Shown: piece by piece, positions 1-4,864 of the stretch
How the letters are laid out: each line of letters begins with the position of its first letter
Numbering within the stretch: position 1 is the stretch's first letter
Assembly (NCBI GenBank): GCA_028292565.1
Contig: JAQGMD010000243.1
Coordinates: forward strand, 1-5,380
From: Burkholderia sp.
GTDB taxonomy: Bacteria; Pseudomonadota; Gammaproteobacteria; Burkholderiales; Burkholderiaceae
DNA length: 5,380 nt
Reading direction: 5' to 3'
Program-made: the position numbers and the translations under genes
Notes under the pieces: generated by a model
The model's database searches: none
Told to the model about the DNA's origin: nothing
What the model saw: only the letters and a program-made list of their open reading frames with translations

Positions 1-138
1 ATCAGCATGCGCGACCCGATGTACCTGATGCTGGACCTGTGGTTCGGCAGCGCCAGCGGCACGCCGGATAACTCGACTCCGCAAGGCAAGACCAACTCGT
101 ACGAAGTGAACTATGTGCGGGCGTGGAAGTTTAAGTAG
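1..138 (+). CDS. Glycoside hydrolase family 16-like protein, C-terminal fragment
   Basis: This is the 3' end of a gene that begins outside the window; 45 codons remain before a TAG stop. The visible peptide contains PMYLMLDLWFG, then SGTPDNSTP, then SYEVNYVRAWKF. In GH16 beta-jelly-roll enzymes (laminarinases, lichenases and exopolysaccharide-cleaving relatives such as ExoK/ExsH) the domain typically ends in the same order: a strand of the form PxYLxLxLxxG, a G-x-PDxxTP loop and a final xExDYVRVY-like strand. The catalytic ExDxxE motif would lie upstream and cannot be checked. The family's known role is hydrolysis or transglycosylation of beta-glucans or galactans, usually outside the cell. 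Its position converging on a glycosyltransferase operon suggests, by inference, processing or release of the polymer made by the neighbouring genes. A non-catalytic concanavalin-like domain is the main alternative. Family call fairly sure; substrate unknown. Confidence 0.8.
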   Translation: MSMRDPMYLMLDLWFGSASGTPDNSTPQGKTNSYEVNYVRAWKFK

Positions 139-152
139 CTACAGCCCTGTAG

Positions 153-170
153 GGCGCATCGTGATGCGCC
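153..170. repeat. Short perfect inverted repeat between convergent genes
   Basis: GGCGCATC (153-160) and GATGCGCC (163-170) are perfect inverted copies separated by GT. As RNA it would fold as a six-pair GGCGCA/TGCGCC stem with a six-base loop. It lacks a following T-run, so it is not itself an intrinsic terminator. The GTAGGGCGCAT...ATGCGCC pattern resembles palindromic intergenic repeats that recur in some betaproteobacterial genomes; that resemblance is from memory. It starts 14 bases after the GH16 stop. Confidence 0.55.
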
Positions 171-203
171 GGATGTTTGGCGTTTCGGCCCTGCCAGGAA
201 AAG

Positions 204-231
204 ACCGGCGAGCGATCGCCGGTTTTTTTTT
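204..231 (+). terminator. Intrinsic terminator of the GH16 gene, possibly bidirectional
   Basis: A perfect eight-pair stem, ACCGGCGA (204-211) with TCGCCGGT (216-223), is capped by the GNRA-type tetraloop GCGA and runs into nine consecutive T (223-231). This is a textbook intrinsic terminator for plus-strand transcription leaving the GH16 gene. Read on the minus strand, the same stem is followed by C then only four T, so it could also stop transcripts from the glycosyltransferase operon, but less efficiently. It ends seven bases before the stop codon of the convergent gene. Confidence 0.9.
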
Positions 232-237
232 CGTTCT

Positions 238-1362
238 TCAAACAGGCATCATTCGTTCGCGCGGCGCTGGAACCGATGCGGCGAAGCGGCAGGCGTTCAG
301 GAACCCGAGCGCGGCATTATCGAAATTGTATTGCCTTACCAGAGCAAGACTGCGCCTGGAGAAATGCTGCCAGAGTTCTTCACGCGTCAAAAGCAGTACC
401 GCACGATTGGCCCAAAGGTCGACGTCGAGATTGCAAATAAACCCATTCTCGAAATTCATCACAAGTTCTCCGGCGACGCCGGCATGAGGCGAAACCAACA
501 CGGGCAAGCCGGCGGCGCATGCCTCATTTCCGACCACGCCCCAGACATCATAAAGCGTCGGAAAGAGAAAGAGGCGAGCCGACCGATAAAGGTCGGGCAG
601 TTCGCTTTGCCTGGCGAACCCGTGGAATGTGGCTTCGGCCAGATCCGGGCGTAACGCCGCAGCCGCTTTCAGTTGGGGCTCGAGCGAGCCTGATCCCACA
701 AAAAGAATGTTGACCTTGCGTCCCAGTTTGTTCGCTGCCGCCAAAGCGACGTCGAGTGCAAAGAGCGGATTCTTCACTGACTCGATGCGCCCGCAAAAAA
801 TGAAATCGAACTGCTTTTCGTCCGGGAGAGTGTCCGGAGTAAACGCTGCGTTATCGATGCATAGCGCAGATTGGAAACACTGCGGCGCGAGAATGCCGTA
901 TCCCTGGTACAAACGATTGCCGCCATCGCTGGCCGAAAGAAACGCGCGTGACCTCGCAAACACGAAACGGCGGATCAGCTTATGCACATGGCTCAATCCC
1001 CGCTCTGAAATGTCGGTGCCATCAGTGAAAGGGACGTGCGCGATGCCGCGCGCCAGTGCATACCCGAAAGCATAGAGTTGTGTCGGATAGAAGCCGTCGG
1101 TGACGACCACATTCGGTGAAAACCGTTTGAGGGCGTGGATGACGTCCGGATTGTTATGAATGTAGCGGCCCTGGACCTCGGTGTAGCGTTCGCGCAGGTA
1201 GACGTGATCGAAATGGAGAGGAGGCAGGTCCCATTGCCGGTTGGGTTCACGCTCGCTGCAAAACACGGCCTGGAAATTGACGCCCGGGATGCGGCCAAGC
1301 CGCTCGAAAACCGGGATCCGATAGGGAGGTGGATTGTTTGTGACGAGCGCAATTTTCAACAT
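238..1362 (-). CDS. GT4-type glycosyltransferase, last gene of the four-gene run
   Basis: A 374-residue protein of normal length for a GT-B fold family 4 (glycosyltransferase group 1) enzyme. The N-terminal Rossmann half starts at residue 2 with LKIALVTNNPPPYRIP. The C-terminal nucleotide-sugar half starts near FIFCGRIESVKNP (188-199, with G191-R192 and K197 as the usual phosphate-binding GR-x5-K pattern) and continues with VGSG (222-225) and FPTLYDVWGVVGNEACAAGLP (267-287). The classic EX7E motif appears here as D272-x7-E280. Expected role is transfer of a sugar from a nucleotide donor to a lipid-linked acceptor at the inner membrane face; donor and acceptor cannot be read. The start is well supported: GGAGG lies seven bases upstream. 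It is a paralogue of the 405-residue protein at 3340-4557 (about 62% identity over the first 60 aligned residues by eye). It follows the GT26 gene by 33 bases. No signal peptide or membrane helix is evident. Confidence 0.93.
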   Translation of the reverse strand: MLKIALVTNNPPPYRIPVFERLGRIPGVNFQAVFCSEREPNRQWDLPPLHFDHVYLRERYTEVQGRYIHNNPDVIHALKRFSPNVVVTDGFYPTQLYAFGYALARGIAHVPFTDGTDISERGLSHVHKLIRRFVFARSRAFLSASDGGNRLYQGYGILAPQCFQSALCIDNAAFTPDTLPDEKQFDFIFCGRIESVKNPLFALDVALAAANKLGRKVNILFVGSGSLEPQLKAAAALRPDLAEATFHGFARQSELPDLYRSARLFLFPTLYDVWGVVGNEACAAGLPVLVSPHAGVAGELVMNFENGFICNLDVDLWANRAVLLLTREELWQHFSRRSLALVRQYNFDNAALGFLNACRFAASVPAPRERMMPV

Positions 1363-1369
1363 CGATCGG

Positions 1370-1374
1370 CCTCC
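1370..1374 (-). promoter_or_regulatory. Ribosome binding site of the distal GT4 gene
   Basis: The minus strand reads GGAGG here, followed by the seven-base spacer CCGATCG and then the ATG at 1360-1362. It is the best Shine-Dalgarno match in the window. It fixes the start of the 374-residue protein and suggests independent, efficient initiation rather than translational coupling to the gene before it. Confidence 0.85.
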
Positions 1375-1395
1375 ACGACCGTTGCACAGCGATGA

Positions 1396-2214
1396 TTAGC
1401 CGGGGGACTGCCTTTCCCACATCTCCTTCGTCAGCACCTGCCGCATGAAGCCGATGACGAACAGGGTATTGGTGACCGCGTAGCGCATGAACAGCCGCCG
1501 CGGCTCGGAACCGAGGCGATACAACCACTCCAGGCCGTTGCGTTGCCACCAAAGCGGCGCGCGCTTGATCGTGCCCGAGTGATAGTCGAAAGCCGCTCCC
1601 ACGCCGATCATCACCGCGCGGATGCGTCCGCGATGATCCGCCATCCATTTCTCTTGCTTCGGACATCCCAGGCCGACAAACACCACATTGGCGCCGGAGT
1701 TGTTGATCATCTCGACGATTTCGTCATCTTCTTCCCGGGTTATTGGGCGGAAGGGTGGGGAATAGGTGCCGGCGATCTGCAGGCGCGGGAATTGCCGGGC
1801 CAGCACAGTGCGCAGCTTGCCCAGCGTTTTTTCCGTACTGCCGTAGAAGAAGATTTTTTGCGGCGTGTTCTCCGCCAGCGCCAGGTATTTCAACATCAGG
1901 TCCGGGCCGTTGATCCGTTCCTGGGTCCGGAAGCCGAGGCGTCGCAATGCCCACGCGATCGGCGCGCCATCGGGTGTCGACATGTCGGCATTGTTGACCG
2001 CCATCTTGAACTCGACATCCTGCGTAGTCGTGACTACCGAATGCACATTGCAGATGCAGACATAGCGAGATTCGCGCGATGCGCCCCAGCGCATGATGCG
2101 CTTGATGGCGTCATCCCATGACAAGGCGTCGATGTAGGCTTCGAGTATCGGTTTCCCGCTACGCGACATGGCGCTCTCTGTGTACTGTTCCAATTGTTCC
2201 AATTGCGTCGTCAT
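1396..2214 (-). CDS. WecG/TagA/CpsF family (GT26) glycosyltransferase
   Basis: A protein of 272 residues from the first ATG, or 257 from an internal ATG at 2167-2169. The whole family signature is present in order: CNVHSVVTTTQD (55-66), NNADMSTPDGAPIAWALRRLG (74-94) with the conserved Asp at 82 in the active-site segment, RINGPDL (100-106), FYGS (123-126), VFVGLGCPKQEKWM (178-191), GVGAAFDYHSGTIKRAP (204-220) and the C-terminal appendage GLEWLYRLGSEPRRLFMRY (227-245). Known members (WecG, TagA, xanthan GumM) transfer a sugar from a UDP donor to an undecaprenyl-diphosphate-linked saccharide, acting as peripheral membrane enzymes that bind through the basic C-terminal segment. The sugar here is unknown. 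Start choice is open: the family domain begins near residue 22, favouring residue 16 (11-base overlap with the gene before it, AGAGAG just upstream), while the first ATG (56-base overlap) has only a weak GGA five bases upstream. The stop is TAA. Confidence 0.95.
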   Translation of the reverse strand: MTTQLEQLEQYTESAMSRSGKPILEAYIDALSWDDAIKRIMRWGASRESRYVCICNVHSVVTTTQDVEFKMAVNNADMSTPDGAPIAWALRRLGFRTQERINGPDLMLKYLALAENTPQKIFFYGSTEKTLGKLRTVLARQFPRLQIAGTYSPPFRPITREEDDEIVEMINNSGANVVFVGLGCPKQEKWMADHRGRIRAVMIGVGAAFDYHSGTIKRAPLWWQRNGLEWLYRLGSEPRRLFMRYAVTNTLFVIGFMRQVLTKEMWERQSPG

Positions 2215-3337
2215 ATATGTCCATCAACAGCTTGTAATTTCGTTGTGGCGTGTATTTCGCCTCGTATTCGGCGCGTGCCGCCAGGCCCATGCGGTGCATC
2301 TGATCCGGATGCGATTCGGCCCAGGCGATTTTTGCGGCAAGGTCGGCCGCATCTCCCGGATTGAACAGCAAGCCGGTGACGCCGTCCTTGACGATATCGA
2401 CCAGCGCCCCGAGCCGGCTCGCAATCACTGGCAAGCCGCAGGAGTAAGCTTCGACGATGGTGCGCGGCGAATTTTCGTAGCAGATGCTCGGCACCACCAG
2501 GAATTGCGCGGCACGCATGCGCGCCATAATGTCGTCCAGGGTGCGGTAACCAAGATAGCGGTCGCCGAAGGACTCCCTGGCCAGCGCCTCCAGTGGCCCG
2601 CTGCCGATCACTTCAAGCGCGGCGTCAGGCAACCGTCGTCCGGCTTCAGCGAGGACATCCAGTCCCTTTTCCGACGACAGCCGCCCGACATAGAGTCCGC
2701 CGCGGCGCGCCTCCCATTGGGGAGCCGGGCCGGAAGGCACAAAGTTCGGTTTGATCCGGATGAGATCCGCCGGCAAGCCTCCGGCGATATATTTGTCGCG
2801 GGCAAATGCGTTAAGCGCGATATAACGTGTGATCCGCGAGCTGTAGGTGCCGATCGCGCGATGCACGGCGAGCATGCCGGTCGCCACAGCCGACTGCAGC
2901 GTCGAATTGCGATAGCATTTGCGGGTCACCGAGCGCCACGGAAGCTTGCCGACGCAGTCCTCGCATATCTTGCCGTCGCGCAGGAAGATCGCTTGCGGGC
3001 AAAGCAGCCGGAAGTTGTGCAGGGTCTGCACCACGGGCACGTTCTTTCGCGCGGCCGCCCAATACAGCGACGGTGAAATCAACGGAAAGGTGTTGTGGAC
3101 GTGGATCACGTCAGGCTGGAATTTTTCGCACAAGCGATCCACTTCACCGGCGGAACGATGGGACCAGATCGTCGATACCGCAGCCATTGCGCGCGGCATT
3201 TCCTTGATCGCATCGTTATGCTGGTGATACAACTCCACTTCGTTGCCCTGGCTGCGCAGCAGCGCAACCTCGGCTTCCACGACCGCGTCTTCGCCGCCTT
3301 TGTGTTGGTATGCGTTATGTGCGACGAGTATTTTCAT
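2159..3337 (-). CDS. GT4-type glycosyltransferase with a four-cysteine insert
   Basis: A 392-residue GT-B enzyme starting MKILVAHNAYQHKGGED, the typical glycine-rich start of this GT4 branch, which binds the acceptor side. Later motifs are DVIHVHNTFPLISP (76-89), LHNFRLLCPQ (106-115), the donor half from GLYVGRLSSEKGLDVL (214-229), VIGSGP (243-248) and a full EX7E motif, E288-x7-E296, in PSICYENSPRTIVEAYSCGLP. Cysteines at 113, 125, 128 and 141 form a C-x11-C-x2-C-x12-C cluster after the first Rossmann strands; related sequences often carry it, and metal binding is a guess. The start is chosen because it lies two bases after the TGA of the preceding gene, with AAGAAGG ten bases upstream, and because a longer in-frame extension to 3526 would overlap that gene and adds no recognisable domain. 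Probable role: sugar addition to a lipid-linked exopolysaccharide repeat unit. It is unlike the two flanking GT4 paralogues in sequence. Confidence 0.94.
   Translation of the reverse strand: MKILVAHNAYQHKGGEDAVVEAEVALLRSQGNEVELYHQHNDAIKEMPRAMAAVSTIWSHRSAGEVDRLCEKFQPDVIHVHNTFPLISPSLYWAAARKNVPVVQTLHNFRLLCPQAIFLRDGKICEDCVGKLPWRSVTRKCYRNSTLQSAVATGMLAVHRAIGTYSSRITRYIALNAFARDKYIAGGLPADLIRIKPNFVPSGPAPQWEARRGGLYVGRLSSEKGLDVLAEAGRRLPDAALEVIGSGPLEALARESFGDRYLGYRTLDDIMARMRAAQFLVVPSICYENSPRTIVEAYSCGLPVIASRLGALVDIVKDGVTGLLFNPGDAADLAAKIAWAESHPDQMHRMGLAARAEYEAKYTPQRNYKLLMDIYDDAIGTIGTVHRERHVA
2187..2205. repeat. Nine-base tandem duplication in a two-frame coding overlap
   Basis: GTTCCAATT occurs twice in a row followed by G, giving 19 bases of perfect period 9. 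In the upstream GT4 frame it encodes the near-terminal residues IGT-IGT; in the GT26 frame, if the first ATG is used, it encodes QLE-QLE. Being a multiple of three, gain or loss of a unit preserves both frames. Confidence 0.8.
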
Positions 3338-3339
3338 AA

Positions 3340-4557
3340 TCAGCCGACCTTCTTCTTTTCGGCTTTCAAATCGCCTTTGCCGATGTCGCAGGCATGCCGG
3401 CAGGCCGCCACCAGTCCCAGTGCGGCATTCTCGAAGGTGTATTCGTTGACCAGGTTGCGGCTGCGCCGCGAAAAACGCTGGTACACCGCTGGCTGGGTCA
3501 ACAGCAGTTCGCCGTGATCGGCCCACACGCTGACATCCAGTTCGGCTACGAATCCATTCTCGCCATCGAGCACCAGCTCATCGGCCACGCCCGCATGCGG
3601 TGAGACGATCACCGGCAACCCTGCGGCACACGCTTCGTTTGCGACCACGCCCCAGACATCGGCAAGAGTGGGGAACAGGAAGATGCGTGCCGACCGGTAC
3701 AGCGCAGGCAGTTCATGCTGTGCGGCGAAGCCGTTGAATTCGGCGTCGATCTGATCCGCATGCAACAATGCTTCGCTCTTGATCAGATCTTCGTGCGGGC
3801 CTGAGCCGACAAACAGGATGCTGACCTTCCTGCCTAGCCGCTGCGCCACTTCCTTCGCCACATGCAGCGCGAACAATGGATTCTTCGCTTCGACCACGCG
3901 GCCGCAGAAAATGAAATCGAACCGCTTTTCTTCGTGCGGCGGGTCGAGCAGATACGCCTCATTCTCGATGCAAAGACACGACAAGAAGCAATGTACGGGG
4001 TCGATGCCGTAGCTTTCGTATAGCCGCTGGCCGCCTGCGCTGGCCGCGACAAATGCTTGCGAGCGCGAATAGACGAAGCGGCGCACCAGTTTGTGCGGCG
4101 TGCTCAACGCTTCCTCGGAAACGTCGGTGCCGTCGGTCATCGGAACGTGCTGCACGCCTTTGGCAAGGGTGTAGCCGAACGCGTAAAGGTAAGTCGGGTT
4201 GAACCCGGTCGTGACCACCACATCAGGGGCGAACTTCATCAGGGCGGAGACCACATCGAAATTGTTATGGATGAAGTTGTCGCCACGGGTAACGAAGCGT
4301 TCGCGCAGGAAGATGTGGTCAAAGTTCAGCGGCGGCAGTTTCCATTCCCGGTTCGGCTCTCTCCTGCTGCAGAAGATGACCTGCAGCTCCACATCGGGCA
4401 TCTGTCCGATTTTCTCGTAGATCGGTATCCGGAACGGAGGCGGGTGATTGGTGACAATCGCGATCCTCAGCTTGCGTTCGGTGCGCACATTCCTGGAGTA
4501 ATTGCTGATCGACTCCACCGGAGCAAGACGTTTCGTTTTATCTTCGTTTTGGTGCAT
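3340..4557 (-). CDS. GT4-type glycosyltransferase, first gene of the four-gene run
   Basis: A 405-residue GT-B family 4 enzyme. A charged, low-hydrophobicity N-terminal extension of about 29 residues precedes LRIAIVTNHPPPFRIP (30-45). Shared blocks with the 374-residue paralogue follow: REPNREWKLPPLNFDH (67-82 region), HVPMTDGTDVSE (137-148), FIFCGRVVEAKNP (215-227), FVGSGP (249-254) and FPTLADVWGVVANEACAAGLP (295-315), in which D300-x7-E308 replaces EX7E. It ends with a lysine-rich KAEKKKVG. Expected role is cytoplasmic sugar transfer to a lipid-linked glycan. The start is the only ATG before the fold begins; its ribosome binding site is weak (GGA four bases upstream). A GTG at codon 24 is preceded by AGGA but only two bases away, too close to be convincing. 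A 307-base gap lies upstream, so the promoter of the run is probably there. The next gene begins two bases after its TGA, implying translational coupling. Confidence 0.92.
   Translation of the reverse strand: MHQNEDKTKRLAPVESISNYSRNVRTERKLRIAIVTNHPPPFRIPIYEKIGQMPDVELQVIFCSRREPNREWKLPPLNFDHIFLRERFVTRGDNFIHNNFDVVSALMKFAPDVVVTTGFNPTYLYAFGYTLAKGVQHVPMTDGTDVSEEALSTPHKLVRRFVYSRSQAFVAASAGGQRLYESYGIDPVHCFLSCLCIENEAYLLDPPHEEKRFDFIFCGRVVEAKNPLFALHVAKEVAQRLGRKVSILFVGSGPHEDLIKSEALLHADQIDAEFNGFAAQHELPALYRSARIFLFPTLADVWGVVANEACAAGLPVIVSPHAGVADELVLDGENGFVAELDVSVWADHGELLLTQPAVYQRFSRRSRNLVNEYTFENAALGLVAACRHACDIGKGDLKAEKKKVG
3348..3354 (-). promoter_or_regulatory. Ribosome binding site embedded in the preceding coding end
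   Basis: The minus strand reads AAGAAGG ten bases upstream of the ATG at 3335-3337. It lies inside the lysine-rich last codons of the preceding glycosyltransferase, whose TGA is followed by TT and then this ATG. The arrangement supports the 392-residue start and re-initiation coupling. Confidence 0.6.
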
Positions 4558-4725
4558 GGTATCCGTGATGTAAATGTCGCTTTACCGATGAGCCAGGCTC
4601 CCGATAATGTCTGATAACAAGTCTGCACGGAAAATTCCGATTGCTTATTGACCAGAGTCTAGAGAGTGTTATGAATTGTTCATCGTGCCTGGAGCGCGTC
4701 GCGGGTGCGCTACTTTTTGGTGGGT

Positions 4726-4739
4726 GCAACTGCAGTTGC
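4726..4739. promoter_or_regulatory. Perfect 14-base palindrome, possible operator
   Basis: GCAACTGCAGTTGC reads the same on both strands. It lies about 170 bases upstream of the ATG of the first gene of the run. A dimeric regulator could bind such a site, but length and position alone do not prove it, and a palindrome of this size could occur by chance in several kilobases. Confidence 0.3.
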
Positions 4740-4756
4740 GCGAACCATTGGATTCG

Positions 4757-4793
4757 CTCCCCTTCTAGGGGAGGGTCAGGGTGTGGATGGGTT
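4757..4793. repeat. REP-like hairpin unit with G-rich tail
   Basis: CTCCCCT (4757-4763) pairs with AGGGGAG (4767-4773) over a TCT loop, followed by a G-rich tail of the form GGTCAGGGTGTGGATGGGTT. Sequences of the form CTCCCCTT-n-AGGGGAGGGTxGGGGTGGGGATGGGTT are familiar as dispersed intergenic repeats in proteobacteria; this copy appears slightly degenerate. No T-run follows on either strand, so it is not a standard terminator. Confidence 0.5.
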
Positions 4794-4827
4794 CTGTTGC
4801 GCACGAGAGAAATTCATCTTGTCCCGG

Positions 4828-4848
4828 CCTTCCCCTTGAAGGGGAAGG
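4828..4848. repeat. Ten-base perfect inverted repeat behind the GT2 gene
   Basis: CCTTCCCCTT (4828-4837) and AAGGGGAAGG (4839-4848) are perfect inverted copies around a single G; as RNA this gives an eight-pair stem with a five-base loop. It lies 16 bases past the stop codon of the GT2 gene, where a transcript end would be expected. The minus-strand bases after the stem (CCGGGACAAG) contain no T-run, so it may stabilise a 3' end or be the second half of a repeat pair with 4757-4793 rather than an intrinsic terminator. Confidence 0.55.
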
Positions 4849-4864
4849 AGCTATCACGCCGCGT

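Larger units (their letters stand above)
4558..4864. other. Intergenic gap with inverted repeats, likely promoter region
   Basis: These 307 bases separate the GT2 gene from the four-gene run on the same strand. No credible coding region is visible: short open frames here translate to the low-complexity PHPDPPLEGE-type peptides that arise from G/C-rich repeat units. The half next to the GT2 gene (4757-4848) holds two hairpins and the middle a 14-base palindrome. The part nearest the operon (about 4560-4680) is AT-richer and is the natural place for the promoter of the run, but no minus-strand -35/-10 pair is good enough to name. A small near-palindrome CGGAAAATTCCG sits at 4628-4639. Confidence 0.6.

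Noticed and set aside
1543..2121. A 192-codon open frame on the plus strand
   Set aside because: It is antisense to the strongly supported GT26 gene, with a composition rich in Arg, His and Asp as expected for a shadow frame, and no family resemblance.
2168..3076. A 302-codon open frame on the plus strand
   Set aside because: It lies wholly antisense to the convincing GT4 and GT26 genes, shows no recognisable domain, and long antisense frames are common in GC-rich coding DNA.
3338..3526. A 63-codon 5' extension of the middle GT4 gene
   Set aside because: It overlaps the end of the preceding glycosyltransferase gene, encodes an Arg/Gly/Gln-rich shadow peptide, and the GT4 fold begins exactly at the ATG at 3335-3337, which has its own upstream AAGAAGG.
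4057..4614. A 185-codon plus-strand open frame reaching into the gap
   Set aside because: It is mostly antisense to the well-supported 405-residue glycosyltransferase gene and has no recognisable family features.
4648..4675. A plus-strand TTGACC-N16-TATGAA promoter-like pair
   Set aside because: It points away from the operon it would be expected to serve, no plus-strand gene follows, the -10 match is only partial, and such pairs occur by chance in AT-richer gaps.
4538..4804. An 88-codon minus-strand open frame in the gap
   Set aside because: Its start is the translation of the repeat unit (HPHPDPPLEGE) and its end runs into the 5' part of the next gene in another frame; no domain and no good ribosome binding site.
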